Assembly (NCBI GenBank): GCA_030584085.1
Contig: CP129490.1
Span: 2,575,511 to 2,639,510 of the forward strand
Direction: 5' to 3'
DNA length: 64,000 bases
Origin: Melioribacteraceae bacterium
GTDB taxonomy: Bacteria; Bacteroidota; Ignavibacteria; Ignavibacteriales; Melioribacteraceae
Shown piece after piece: positions 1 to 12,125 of the stretch (position 1 is its first letter; every line of letters begins with the position of its first letter). The position numbers and the translations under genes were made by a program. Under the pieces are notes generated by a model. It saw only the letters and a list, made by a program, of their open reading frames with translations. It did not search any database and was not told the DNA's origin.

Positions 1-118
1 TATCGGACCCAAGAAAATAATCTCTGGTGGTTTTTTGTTTACCACCGGAAAAATATCCTATTAAAGCAATGATAAGTAGATATATTGATATAATTACAAA
101 ATCGAGTGTACGATCCAA
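1..118 (-). CDS. Sodium:solute symporter (SSS family), N-terminal fragment, runs off the left edge
   Basis: Reading the minus strand from a TTG at 118 gives an open frame to the window edge: Met-Asp-Arg-Thr-Leu, a hydrophobic helix, then GYFSGGKQKTTRDYFLGSD. The Gly-Tyr ... Lys-Thr-Thr-x-Asp-Tyr-Phe-Leu-Gly pattern after the first transmembrane helix is the hallmark N-terminus of the solute:sodium symporter family (PutP/SGLT-like). An in-frame stop nine bases upstream makes TTG the only sensible start. It begins 10 nt after the STAS gene stop, so the two are probably co-transcribed. The substrate cannot be told from this fragment. Confidence 0.8.
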   Translation of the reverse strand, partial: MDRTLDFVIISIYLLIIALIGYFSGGKQKTTRDYFLGSD

Positions 119-128
119 TAGGAATTAC

Positions 129-488
129 CTATATTTTCTTTAGGTCCTCGATTGCTTGCTCGACGGTTTCTGTGATTGGCAATATTCTATCTAGTTGTGA
201 AATTTCTATCAGACTTTTGACGTTCTTTGTTGGTGATGCGATTCTGATATGTCCTTCTTCCGATTGTAAAATTCGGTAGGCTAAAAGAATAGCGCTTAAA
301 CCAGAACTATCACAATAATCAACTTCAGCTAAATCAATAACTAATTTATTAACATCGTCTGTATGCAGAAGAATTGTGAATTCGCCTTTAACTAAACCGG
401 CAATTTGTGAATCAAATCTTTTTTCATTTAATCTGAATACGGCAATATCGTTGATTCTTTTTAGTTCAAAATTAATATTTTCGTTCAT
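129..488 (-). CDS. STAS-domain anti-sigma-factor antagonist
   Basis: A 119-residue single-domain STAS protein. The family signature CDSSGL lies at residues 59-64, with the serines at 61/62 being the expected phosphorylation site. Proteins of this class (SpoIIAA/RsbV) bind an anti-sigma or switch kinase when unphosphorylated and are reactivated by SpoIIE/RsbU-type PP2C phosphatases. No anti-sigma kinase is adjacent, but a SpoIIE-type phosphatase lies at 45562-47988. The next gene downstream is a sodium:solute symporter, which does not help to define the role. Confidence 0.88.
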   Translation of the reverse strand: MNENINFELKRINDIAVFRLNEKRFDSQIAGLVKGEFTILLHTDDVNKLVIDLAEVDYCDSSGLSAILLAYRILQSEEGHIRIASPTKNVKSLIEISQLDRILPITETVEQAIEDLKKI

Positions 489-525
489 AATTGAATATCT
501 CGTCTGTAAAATGAATTATAAATTT

Positions 526-3913
<3,388 letters not shown>

Positions 3914-3924
3914 CCATATGACCC

Positions 3925-5292
3925 TTATCTAATTCTTTTTAACTTAGCTGCAAATGATCCATCTATTCCATGAATGTTTGTATAGGTCTGAACACAACCA
4001 TTAGAATCGCATAACTCATCACCGAAAATATTATTTGCCTTGACAAGTTCAAAATCGGGATTCTTTTGCAAAAAAGCACTCACAATTTCAAAATTTTCTT
4101 CAGGTTCTATTGTACACGTGCTGTAAACAATAAAGCCACCAACTTTTAATTGTTTGGCAGCATTCTGAAGCAATTCAGATTGTGTTACATTCAATTTTCG
4201 TATATCACCAATATCTCGTTTCCATTTGATATCGGGTTTCTTTCTTAAAGTTCCTAAACCCGAACATGGAACATCAACTAGTATTCGATCAAATTTTTGT
4301 TCGTCTTCAAATTGTCTGGAATCAGCGACTATCGGTTTGACAATTTTAACATGCATTCTCTCTAAGTTCTTGTTCAATATACTTAAGCGGCTTTCAAATT
4401 GATCGAGTGCTATAATCTCCCCTTCATTACGCATCAATTCAGCAAGGTGGGCTGATTTACCTCCGGGTGCGGCACAAAAATCCAAAACTCTCATACCGGG
4501 TTTAGGGTCAAGAAGGATTGGAGGGAAACCTGTACTTTCATCCTGAACACTAAAATAACCTTTCGCAAAATATTCCCACGCTGTTATGTTTGTAAGATTT
4601 GCTAACCTTATATATTCAGGTAAATATTTTGTATCCCCATGCTCAAGATTTACCTTATTTAAAAGCTGCTTTAATTCAATCTTGTTTGTAACAAGATTAT
4701 TAACTCTTAATGTTAAATCGGGTTTATTATTGTTGGATTTCAGTAACTCTTCAGTAAAATCTCTGTTGAAATTTTTGAGCCATCTTTTAATCATCCATGT
4801 TGGATGAGAGTAATAAGCGGATAGATAATTTACTTCCTCCTCTTTTTCATCCGGGTAACGTATTCCGTTTTTGCTTCGTATAATATTTCTTAATACTGCA
4901 TTAGTTAAATCGGCTGGTTTCTGACCTTGTATTTTTTTTACAAAATCGACTGCTTCATTAACCGCTGCATATTCCGGAATTTTATCTAAAAACAATATTT
5001 GATAAAGTGCTACTCGCATCGCATTTTTTACATTGGGAATACATTTGGAGAATTGCCCTTTGTAAAATCCGTTAAGTATCCAATCAATTTTTCCAAGCCA
5101 ACGAATTACCCCGTGAACAATTTCGAAAAGTAGTGCTTTATCGACTCCGGAGAGTTCGGAATTTTTAATTTCTATATCTAATAATTTATCTAGGTAAGCA
5201 TCTGTTCTATCAACTCGATTGAGAATCTTAACAGCTAGCCCTCTAACCCCTGTGTAAATTTCCGGTCCTTTATAAATAATATCCTGTTCCAT
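3925..5292 (-). CDS. rsmB: 16S rRNA (cytosine-C5) methyltransferase RsmB
   Basis: 455 residues. The first 150 form a NusB-like RNA-binding domain, the rest a SAM-dependent methyltransferase. The SAM-binding loop DFCAAPGGKSAH is around residue 275, the DVPCSGLG motif IV cysteine around 342, and the motif VI catalytic Cys393 lies in VYSTCTIEPEEN. This two-cysteine pattern is specific to RNA m5C methyltransferases; the NusB domain identifies RsmB (C967 of 16S rRNA). First gene of the rsmB-rodZ-ligA run; a 157-nt gap containing the rpmE terminator precedes it. Confidence 0.95.
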   Translation of the reverse strand: MEQDIIYKGPEIYTGVRGLAVKILNRVDRTDAYLDKLLDIEIKNSELSGVDKALLFEIVHGVIRWLGKIDWILNGFYKGQFSKCIPNVKNAMRVALYQILFLDKIPEYAAVNEAVDFVKKIQGQKPADLTNAVLRNIIRSKNGIRYPDEKEEEVNYLSAYYSHPTWMIKRWLKNFNRDFTEELLKSNNNKPDLTLRVNNLVTNKIELKQLLNKVNLEHGDTKYLPEYIRLANLTNITAWEYFAKGYFSVQDESTGFPPILLDPKPGMRVLDFCAAPGGKSAHLAELMRNEGEIIALDQFESRLSILNKNLERMHVKIVKPIVADSRQFEDEQKFDRILVDVPCSGLGTLRKKPDIKWKRDIGDIRKLNVTQSELLQNAAKQLKVGGFIVYSTCTIEPEENFEIVSAFLQKNPDFELVKANNIFGDELCDSNGCVQTYTNIHGIDGSFAAKLKRIR

Positions 5293-5399
5293 GAAATATA
5301 AATTCCTTGCTTATCAATACAATGAAGTTTATTAAAATAGTAAAAATAATGGATTAATTTTGGATGTAATGAGTGTTGAGGCGATCTAAAATTTAAAAC

Positions 5400-5429
5400 A
5401 AAAAAGGGCTGCAACTTTTGTTACAACCC
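5400..5429 (-). terminator. Rho-independent terminator of rpmE
   Basis: On the minus strand GGGTTGTAAC, loop AAAA, GTTGCAGCCC, then TTTTTT. The two non-Watson-Crick positions are G-U wobbles only in the minus-strand RNA and A-C mismatches in the plus-strand RNA, which fixes the direction. It starts 20 nt after the rpmE stop. Confidence 0.9.
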
Positions 5430-5449
5430 TCTTTTTGAAAACAAAAAAA

Positions 5450-5701
5450 TTATTTTTCCTTGCGACCATATTTTCTATTAAACTTCTCAACACGTCCGGC
5501 TGAATCAAGCATCATCTGTTTACCTGTAAAAAATGGATGTGAAGCGCTTGAAATTTCTAATTTAACAAGAGGATATTCATTCCCATCTTCCCAAATGATT
5601 GTCTCTTTGGTATCGATAGTAGATTGTGTAAGAAAAGCATAGTCTGCTGACATATCTTTAAAAACAACCGGTCTGTAATTAGGATGTATTCCCTGTTTCA
5701 T
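5450..5701 (-). CDS. rpmE: Ribosomal protein bL31, type B
   Basis: 83 residues of the large-subunit protein L31. It starts [16 protein letters not shown] and has the type B features: no zinc-binding cysteines and an internal segment (residues 20-45) longer than in the zinc-containing C+ form. It probably helps bridge the 50S and 30S subunits. AGGTGA lies 4 nt ahead of the ATG. It is followed by a strong terminator, so it ends a transcription unit; the ECF-type sigma factor and its partner lie upstream. Confidence 0.97.
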   Translation of the reverse strand: MKQGIHPNYRPVVFKDMSADYAFLTQSTIDTKETIIWEDGNEYPLVKLEISSASHPFFTGKQMMLDSAGRVEKFNRKYGRKEK

Positions 5702-5762
5702 TTGTCACCTAGTATAATTTTATACGAACTGTAAATATATTTAACCTAAGTCTTAAATACAA

Positions 5763-6446
5763 CTATTTTCTTTCAACATTTTCGGCTTTTTTGAGCGAAT
5801 CGAGCATATTTTTGTGCAATTTCAGTGCTTCCGGGCTGGGTCTTTCTTTGAACAAAAATCCATCAAATTGAGTTGGTTGAGAACCTCCGCCAACCAAACG
5901 CCCTCTTTGCAATGATGCAGGTTGATTTCTATTTCCGCTTACAAAAGAATCAAGATCGAGTGAATTTGAATCATCAAATGGCAAATTTACTTCTTCAACA
6001 GTAACGGCATCGGAAGGTTCAACAACAACTCGAACCACATTATTTACATTTGATTGAGCAACAATTGCAGCTTGATTTGCTTCATTCGTTATTGTTTCAG
6101 AAATGGTTTCAGGATTAGAAAGTACAATTGTATCAGTTTTTGCAATCGAATAATTAGCCCTTACCGGTGGTGTGGCTTGAAACGGATTTTCTAAATTTAC
6201 CTCTGAATCACTTAGAACAAAAAACAATAAAATAGTTGAAAACGCCAATGCAGCGGCCGGTACAATTTGTTTACTAAAATAGAATCTTTTTTCCGGTTGA
6301 GAAAGTTCAAAATTCTTATTCTGGATTTTAACCATGAGGCTATACTCAAAGTTATCGTCCGCCTTTTCTTTAGGTAGATTCTTTAAGTCGTTTATCAGTT
6401 TGGTAAATTTTTCTTCTTCATTAGATTTGTAAATATTAATTCCCAT
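5763..6446 (-). CDS. Putative membrane-bound regulator of the adjacent sigma factor
   Basis: 227 residues with one transmembrane helix at about 63-83 (IVPAAALAFSTILLFFVL), a short cytoplasmic N-terminal part and a low-complexity extracytoplasmic part rich in Asn, Val and Ser. It begins 4 nt after the sigma-factor stop, which is the usual place for an anti-sigma factor. The N-terminal segment KFTKLINDLKNLPKEKADDNFEYSLMVKI resembles the helical start of anti-sigma proteins, but no HxxxCxxC zinc motif is present. The role is inferred from position only. Confidence 0.65.
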   Translation of the reverse strand: MGINIYKSNEEEKFTKLINDLKNLPKEKADDNFEYSLMVKIQNKNFELSQPEKRFYFSKQIVPAAALAFSTILLFFVLSDSEVNLENPFQATPPVRANYSIAKTDTIVLSNPETISETITNEANQAAIVAQSNVNNVVRVVVEPSDAVTVEEVNLPFDDSNSLDLDSFVSGNRNQPASLQRGRLVGGGSQPTQFDGFLFKERPSPEALKLHKNMLDSLKKAENVERK

Positions 6447-6450
6447 AGGC

Positions 6451-7044
6451 TTACTCTTTGTATATATTTTTTAATAATTTCTGAAGTTGTGTTCTTCCTC
6501 TGTTAATTCTTGATTTTACAGTACCGATTGAAAGTCCGGTGATATCAGCAATTTCTTCATATGAAAATTCTTCAACATCTCTGAGAATAACTACTTCTCT
6601 ATAAACAGGTTTTACTTTTAACAGTGCACTTTGGATGATTTTACTTTTGATATTGCTATCTGCTAATCTATCCGGTTCAAAATAAGACTTGTCCTCAATT
6701 TGGAGTTTCTTACTTTCGTCATCATCAATCGAATTATCGAGAGAGTAAATTTTCCTTCTCTTTCTTCTCTTTAATTCATTTTTAGCTAGATTACCGGCAA
6801 TAGTATAAATCCAAGTCGAAAATTTCGCAAATGATTTGTATGAGTCCTTGTTCAAGTAGAATTTTATCATCGTATCTTGAACGATATCGGTACTGGCATC
6901 GCGATCACCAACAAATCTAAAAACAAAATTGGTCAAGGGGTCTTTGAATCTCTTAACCAAAATTTCATACGCTTCAAGAGTTTCGTTATCCTGAAACTCT
7001 TTGATAAGTTCTTCGTCCGTAAATTCTGTAAGCTTTCTACTCAA
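6451..7044 (-). CDS. RNA polymerase sigma factor, ECF (sigma-70 family)
   Basis: 197 residues with sigma region 2 (DIVQDTMIKFYLN at about 58-70 and FSTWIYTIAGNLAKNELKRRKRR) and region 4 (SYEEIADITGLSIGTVKSRINRGR near the C-terminus). Regions 1.1 and 3 are missing, as in extracytoplasmic-function sigma factors. The frame opens with TTG at 7044; a stop lies four codons upstream and AAAGG precedes it by about 12 nt, so TTG is probably real. It is co-transcribed with the membrane protein just downstream, its likely anti-sigma factor. Confidence 0.92.
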   Translation of the reverse strand: MSRKLTEFTDEELIKEFQDNETLEAYEILVKRFKDPLTNFVFRFVGDRDASTDIVQDTMIKFYLNKDSYKSFAKFSTWIYTIAGNLAKNELKRRKRRKIYSLDNSIDDDESKKLQIEDKSYFEPDRLADSNIKSKIIQSALLKVKPVYREVVILRDVEEFSYEEIADITGLSIGTVKSRINRGRTQLQKLLKNIYKE

Positions 7045-7132
7045 TGGATTTTATACCTTTTACGATAAAAAATGTTTCAAACAAATTAGTCTAATTTCTA
7101 TCTCTTTTCAATTTTTTTGATGTCAAAACTAA

Positions 7133-8146
7133 TCAATCCGGAATCATCTCACTTATTAATATTGTTAGGACAGTCCTTGGGTCAGCGGATGTTGTTTTCA
7201 GAATTAAATCTGCCTTAAAAAGTGCTTCGGCGGCTTTTTTAAGATGACCCGGATTATTGTAAATTTTGGAATTGGTAGTATTCTTATAATAGAAGAAATT
7301 TGCCCCGGCTTCCTTTGCAGCTTCCGCCAATTCAAAACGTTTACTTTTTAACTCAATTGACTGCATGTTAAGCAAAAAATATCGGCTCAAATTGGCAATA
7401 AGTTGCCCCATTTCAGTCCCACTATCTAACAAATTTATTGCGATTTCTAGTGCCTTAGCTTTGTTTCCCCTGCCAATTTCGTCTTGCAAATTGAAGGTAG
7501 TATATTTTCTTGTGGTCGAAGCAAGCGAAGAAATTACATCAAAAGTTAGTACTCCTCCCTCACCAACATAATCATACATCTTATTCACCTGATTCTCAAG
7601 AAGTGATTTTTCATCACCAACAATTTCAGTTAACGCGACAGCATTTTCATAGGATAATACTACCCTGTTCTTTTTAGCATGCTTTACCAACCAATCAGCA
7701 AGTTCATCCGGCTTTAACTTTTTTGCTTCAAACATCAATTTATTTTTGTGAAGTGACGCATAAGGTTCAGTCTTAGTTGCCGTTACTGTGCCATATTGAA
7801 TAAGTATTAAGTGAAGATATTCGGGAGGGTCGGTTATTAATTCCACAAATTTATTTTTTTCATCAAGATTATTAAAATCTTTTATAACAATTAATTTTTT
7901 CATCCCTCCAAAGGGAAATGCCAAAGCTAAATCGATAATATTTTGTGATGAACTATTTTTATCTGCTGAAATAATTTCTTTGTCAAACTCAGAACCGATT
8001 GACGGTTCGATCCAGTCAATTAAAATTTTTAACGCACCATCGATTGCAAAAGTATCCTCACCGCATAGAAAATTAACATGCGGTAATTTATTTGATTTCA
8101 CCAATTCCGGAATTTCATAAATTGATCTATGTTGAACTTTTGCCAT
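7133..8146 (-). CDS. holA: DNA polymerase III delta subunit
   Basis: 337 residues. The N-terminal clamp-loader-type ATPase fold begins LPHVNFLCGEDTFAIDGAL and lacks a functional Walker A, as expected for delta, which opens the sliding clamp without hydrolysing ATP. The middle segment KKLKPDELADWLVKHAKK and the C-terminal collar helices (LSRYFLLNMQSIELKS) match HolA. Its ATG overlaps the end of the small MetS-like gene by 20 nt, so its expression is tied to the amino-acid transporter upstream. Confidence 0.9.
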   Translation of the reverse strand: MAKVQHRSIYEIPELVKSNKLPHVNFLCGEDTFAIDGALKILIDWIEPSIGSEFDKEIISADKNSSSQNIIDLALAFPFGGMKKLIVIKDFNNLDEKNKFVELITDPPEYLHLILIQYGTVTATKTEPYASLHKNKLMFEAKKLKPDELADWLVKHAKKNRVVLSYENAVALTEIVGDEKSLLENQVNKMYDYVGEGGVLTFDVISSLASTTRKYTTFNLQDEIGRGNKAKALEIAINLLDSGTEMGQLIANLSRYFLLNMQSIELKSKRFELAEAAKEAGANFFYYKNTTNSKIYNNPGHLKKAAEALFKADLILKTTSADPRTVLTILISEMIPD

Positions 8147-8255
8147 TTTGTTTCTTCTTTTTTTCGTGCTTTATAGCTTTTGAAAGAAAATATAGAAATC
8201 CACCCCAGACTATAGCTGTAACAAATAATAAAGTTAGAATGAAAACAAGATTCAT
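8127..8255 (-). CDS. metS: MetS-like small subunit of the NSS amino-acid transporter (42 residues)
   Basis: The ATG at 8255 overlaps the NSS transporter stop as ATGA. The 42-residue product is one transmembrane helix (NLVFILTLLFVTAIVW) followed by GGFLYFL and a lysine-rich tail (KHEKKKKQNGK). This is the size, topology and Val-Trp-Gly-Gly signature of the MetS family, the small partner of MetP in Corynebacterium methionine/alanine import. Spacing, frame change and family pairing all support it as a real gene. Its 3' end overlaps holA by 20 nt. A different-frame 60-codon reading of the same stretch has no such features. Confidence 0.85.
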   Translation of the reverse strand: MNLVFILTLLFVTAIVWGGFLYFLSKAIKHEKKKKQNGKSST

Positions 8256-9718
8256 TTGCTAAGCCAGTTTGGATGAACAATTTTTTTATTAAAAAAGTAA
8301 AATACTAAAATAAAGAGTCCCCATTGAACTAAACAAGTTCCGGCATTTTCTGCATGAAATGGGTTCCACCATAGAGGATCCCACGTTACCGATGAAATTA
8401 ACCACCAGAACAATAATACAATTGCTTGCAGAGGTATTAAATACTTCATCGAAACATTGAACCATTTTCCAATTTTTATATCACTTCCCGGAGCATTTAT
8501 TATTTCCTGCCTAAACTTATCGACCCCAAATTTATTGACAGCGAATGCAATAAATGCACCGCTCAAAACTAATCCAACCCCCCAGACCCAATCCTGGTTT
8601 GTAAAAAAATCAAGATTTAAAGCCGAGGGTAAGCCTAGAACAAAACCGGCAGCCGCAACAATTTTAATAGCTTTCTTCCGATTCATTCCATAATCAATAA
8701 ATACACGAGTTGTTAATTCAATCAAAGATATTAGTGAAGTTAGTGCAGCAAATGAGAGAGCAAGGAAAAATATTACTGCAAAAAAAGAATTTAATCCAAC
8801 ACTGTTGGATATTTTCGAAAAGAGAATAGGCAAATAGATAAATGTCAATCCAGTATTTGCCGGACCGGATTGAGATATTTGATTCATCGCATCAACCGAG
8901 CTTAACGCAAACACCGTTGAAAAAATTGTAATCCCGGCAATAAGTGAAATGGAGTTATTTCCAAACCCAATAAGTGCGGCATTTAAGGGGATGTCCTCTT
9001 TCTTTCTCATGTAAGTAGCATAGACTAAAATTAATCCCCAACCGGCACCGGTATCCCAAGCATTTTGTGTAAGTGCATTTAGCCAAACTTTATAATCAAG
9101 TAAAAATTCTGATTTTGGTGTAAAGAAATATTCAATTCCCTCGATAGCGTTTGGTAATGTAATGGCTCGAATAAAGAGTATAAGTAAAATGACAACTAAT
9201 GAAGTGACCAGTATTTTATTAGTTTTCTCAATTCCTTTTACAATTCCCCTATAAATTACAATTGCACCAATACCGATTGCTAATGCGTGAAATAAAACCG
9301 GCAAAGAACTTGTTGAGAAATTATTCCAGTACTCTAAGTGACTTTGAGTCTCAAATAAATTTCCTGAAATTGCAGAAGAGAAATAATATAAACACCATCC
9401 GGTAACCACCGAGTAATAGAACATAATAGCTGTGGATACGAGAGCAATGAATGCCCCCATCCAACCAAATTGTTTGCCTGCAGTTTTTGAGATTGCCCCA
9501 ACCGGTCCGAGGCGTGTTGATTTACCGATAGCAAATTCAGCAATGATAAGAGGAATAGACCAAAATAAAAGGAATACAACCCAAGGGATTAAAAATGAAC
9601 CGCCGCCGTTCTGTGCAACAATTCTAGAAAATCGCCAGATATTCCCGGTACCGACGGCAATACCGAGAGTAGCAATTATCAATCCCCATCGAGATGTAAA
9701 AAACTCTTGTTGCTTCAT
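8252..9718 (-). CDS. Neurotransmitter:sodium symporter (NSS) family amino-acid transporter
   Basis: 488 residues, 11-12 transmembrane helices, LeuT fold. TM1 carries the unwound-helix motif GTGNIWRF at residues 23-30, which binds substrate and sodium; the paired IAEFAIGKSTRLGP in TM2 is also typical. It imports amino acids with sodium. The tiny MetS-like gene directly behind it suggests a MetP-type methionine or alanine carrier, but substrate is an inference. It follows the cyclophilin gene by 7 nt within a long minus-strand run. Confidence 0.93.
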   Translation of the reverse strand: MKQQEFFTSRWGLIIATLGIAVGTGNIWRFSRIVAQNGGGSFLIPWVVFLLFWSIPLIIAEFAIGKSTRLGPVGAISKTAGKQFGWMGAFIALVSTAIMFYYSVVTGWCLYYFSSAISGNLFETQSHLEYWNNFSTSSLPVLFHALAIGIGAIVIYRGIVKGIEKTNKILVTSLVVILLILFIRAITLPNAIEGIEYFFTPKSEFLLDYKVWLNALTQNAWDTGAGWGLILVYATYMRKKEDIPLNAALIGFGNNSISLIAGITIFSTVFALSSVDAMNQISQSGPANTGLTFIYLPILFSKISNSVGLNSFFAVIFFLALSFAALTSLISLIELTTRVFIDYGMNRKKAIKIVAAAGFVLGLPSALNLDFFTNQDWVWGVGLVLSGAFIAFAVNKFGVDKFRQEIINAPGSDIKIGKWFNVSMKYLIPLQAIVLLFWWLISSVTWDPLWWNPFHAENAGTCLVQWGLFILVFYFFNKKIVHPNWLSK

Positions 9719-9725
9719 TCAATAA

Positions 9726-10364
9726 TTAATTTACCTTAGCTCTTCTTTCGATTGTAACCTTTTCCATAACCACCGGATCTATTGGGCGGTTAAATTGTGG
9801 ATCTGTTGGCACTTTCCCAATTTTTGATATCACATCCATGCCGCTGATGACTTTTCCGAAGACTGTATGTCTGTCATCAAGGTGCGGTGTTGGAGCAAGA
9901 GTTATAAAAAATTGGCTTGTATTTGTGCTTGGTCCTCTGTTTGCCATTGAAAGAATTCCAGCCGAATTATGTCTCAACGATGGAACGAACTCATCGGCAT
10001 AAGGTTTGCCGTCATAAATACTTTTTCCACCGGAACCCGTTCCGGTCGGGTCACCACCTTGGATAACAAATCCATCAATTATTCTGTGAAAAGTTACACT
10101 GTCATAAAAATTTTCTTCTGCTAATGTTACAAAGTTTGTAACTGTAATAGGAGTTTCGTTTGGGTATAGTTCCATTTCAAAAGTACCCATATTTGTTTTG
10201 ACTACTGCTACCAAAATTGAATCCGGTCCAATAGTAACATAATTATAGCTTTCTTCTTTATTCACTTTAGTCTCTTGTTTTATGTGTTGTTGTTCATTTT
10301 CTACTTTTTCGGTACAATTTGTTACTGTAAATAAAATAATTACCATTAGGATTATTTTTTTCAT
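9726..10364 (-). CDS. Cyclophilin-type peptidyl-prolyl isomerase, probable lipoprotein
   Basis: 212 residues: a hydrophobic signal followed by Cys17 (VTNC, an imperfect lipobox), a 35-residue polar linker, and a full cyclophilin domain. The catalytic Arg94 is in FHRIIDGF, Gln102 in FVIQGGDPTGTG, and the active-site strand reads GPSTNTSQFFITL. It isomerises Xaa-Pro bonds, here probably in the periplasm while anchored to a membrane. The Asn before the cysteine makes lipidation likely but not certain. Confidence 0.93.
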   Translation of the reverse strand: MKKIILMVIILFTVTNCTEKVENEQQHIKQETKVNKEESYNYVTIGPDSILVAVVKTNMGTFEMELYPNETPITVTNFVTLAEENFYDSVTFHRIIDGFVIQGGDPTGTGSGGKSIYDGKPYADEFVPSLRHNSAGILSMANRGPSTNTSQFFITLAPTPHLDDRHTVFGKVISGMDVISKIGKVPTDPQFNRPIDPVVMEKVTIERRAKVN

Positions 10365-10404
10365 AAAATTGCTCCTTCATAATTTATAATTGATCTAAAA
10401 TAAT

Positions 10405-11055
10405 TTATCTGATAAAATATGAAACACCTATTTTAACACCGAAAGCTAGAGTATTAAAATCAACTTTTTCTTTTAATCCGGCAGCCCCCAAAGTATTTCC
10501 GTTATTTGATGCTTCACCTATGATATCATAACGAATATCGGCACCGATAGATGCATAAAAATCTCCACCTAATAGTGTATGAGCTAACGATTTTAATACT
10601 ATTCCAAAACCATTAGCAGTATAATTTATAACACTATTCGAAGTAGGAAGTTCTTCATCAATTGAAATAATTCTATAACCGACTCCTCCTCCAAACTTAA
10701 ATTTGTAACCAACGCCTTGAACTACATAGAACGCAAGTAATGAAGGACTATGAGCAGTGTAAGATAAATCGTATGTGCCCAAACCTCCATAAGAAGTATT
10801 GTATGAAAATAATTTATTTTCATATTCCAAACCGAGATCGAATGTTTTACTTATTGAGTAATCAATTTCACCGAAGAAGGTGACTGCACTTGAGTATTGG
10901 GCTAATTCTTCACCCGCCGGTGCTAGGTTGTCTATATAATCTTTTAGTGAAGGAGTTGACTGAAATGAAATTCCCATACCCCCAGTGATGTCAAATTGAG
11001 CACTAAGATTAATTAAGCTTATCAAAAATATGATCGATGCTAAAATATTTTTCAT
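10405..11055 (-). CDS. Exported beta-barrel-like outer-membrane protein, function unknown
   Basis: 216 residues: signal peptide (KNILASIIFLISLINLSAQ) and alternating Gly/aromatic strands ending in Tyr-Phe-Ile-Arg, a pattern typical of an eight-stranded outer-membrane beta-barrel. I recognise no named family beyond this. The ATG overlaps the upstream LPG-synthase-TM gene stop by one base (TAATG), so it is translationally coupled to it. Confidence 0.75.
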   Translation of the reverse strand: MKNILASIIFLISLINLSAQFDITGGMGISFQSTPSLKDYIDNLAPAGEELAQYSSAVTFFGEIDYSISKTFDLGLEYENKLFSYNTSYGGLGTYDLSYTAHSPSLLAFYVVQGVGYKFKFGGGVGYRIISIDEELPTSNSVINYTANGFGIVLKSLAHTLLGGDFYASIGADIRYDIIGEASNNGNTLGAAGLKEKVDFNTLAFGVKIGVSYFIR

Positions 11056-12125
11056 TATGACTCTCTCGAATTTTTGAGTACGGTAAAGAAATTTTCCTTA
11101 TTATAACCGAGTTTAACTTGTCTCTTGTTAACAAGATATGTAAATAAAACAGTAGATAGAATAAATGCGATGTAAGAAATAAAGTGGGTCAGCAATGCAA
11201 AAGCTGCACTAATTTCTTGTCCAAATCCATATAAAGTCGTTAAGACTAAAATGGTTATAGCGTGATATGAACCAGTTCCACCCGGAGTTGGGATTATTAT
11301 ACCAAAGGCACTAATTGTCATAAGAACCCAGGCCATTTCAAAAGTAACATCTTGAATCTCATTCATATTCAGCATATAAAAACCGATATATGAATTCAAT
11401 CCGTAAACAACCATAATTACTACACTTAATAAAAAAGTGTAGAAGTAACTTTTGCTCGTTTTAAGAGCTGCAAACCCATCTGTAAGAGTATGAAAAATGT
11501 AAGCTACTTTTTCCGCAGAGTTTTCAGAAATTTTTCCGATAAAACGAACAATTGCATTATAAAATTTTTCCTTAAATTTTACCGTTAAGTATAAAACTAT
11601 AATTAACAACAAAATTACCGCTGCTCCTAATATCAATGCTGATGAAAGCCATGTGACTTCTTTATAAAGATCTCCTGAGTATATCGTTACACTTATTAGC
11701 ACAGATATACCGAGAGCAAGTATATCGATAATTCTTTCCACGATGATCGTTCCAAGCATTGAAGTGCGAGAAATACCTTCCCACTTTGCAAGAAATAAAC
11801 CTCTGTAAACTTCTCCGAGACGCGGGATCACACAGTTAACTCCATAACCAATCATCGTCGCACCCAATAAATTAAACACGTGTGTATCTTTCTTGACAGA
11901 ACCAATAATTATTTTCCACCTAACCGCACGTATATAATGTGAAAGTGAGAATACTACAAGAAATACCAAGAAGTATGGAATTGATATATGCGAAATTAAT
12001 TCGAATGCTTCCGAAAGATTTACATCTTTGAATGCCAAATAAAGAAATAAACCGGTTAGTAAAAACGGGAATACATAACCGACCGTTTTTCTAAATGTAT
12101 GTTTTTCATTTTTATCTGAGGTCAA
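11055..12125 (-). CDS. Lysylphosphatidylglycerol-synthase TM region family protein (UPF0104)
   Basis: 356 residues with about eight transmembrane helices. The early RAVRWKIIIG and the central GYGVNCVIPRLGEVYRG and PTPGGTGSYHAI segments are the signature motifs of the LPG_synthase_TM (flippase-like, DUF2029/UPF0104) family. The catalytic lysyl-transferase domain of MprF is missing, so it is a membrane-only member. Such proteins are thought to act in lipid or glycan translocation. It overlaps the LolA-like gene by 14 nt and the barrel-protein gene by 1 nt, forming one envelope-related set. Confidence 0.88.
   Translation of the reverse strand: MTSDKNEKHTFRKTVGYVFPFLLTGLFLYLAFKDVNLSEAFELISHISIPYFLVFLVVFSLSHYIRAVRWKIIIGSVKKDTHVFNLLGATMIGYGVNCVIPRLGEVYRGLFLAKWEGISRTSMLGTIIVERIIDILALGISVLISVTIYSGDLYKEVTWLSSALILGAAVILLLIIVLYLTVKFKEKFYNAIVRFIGKISENSAEKVAYIFHTLTDGFAALKTSKSYFYTFLLSVVIMVVYGLNSYIGFYMLNMNEIQDVTFEMAWVLMTISAFGIIIPTPGGTGSYHAITILVLTTLYGFGQEISAAFALLTHFISYIAFILSTVLFTYLVNKRQVKLGYNKENFFTVLKNSRES

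Noticed and set aside
20-52. Inverted repeat TGGTGG ... CCACC in the first 60 bases
   Set aside because: Falls inside the coding frame of the sodium:solute symporter and is explained by its Gly-Gly and Thr-Thr codons.
7048-7076. TGAAAC followed by CGTA upstream of the ECF sigma at 6451-7044
   Set aside because: Resembles an ECF promoter, but the spacer is 9 nt instead of about 16, so it cannot work as one.
8098-8280. 60-codon minus frame over the NSS-holA junction
   Set aside because: Different frame from the MetS-like gene, no ribosome site, and an odd composition; the 42-residue frame explains the stretch better.
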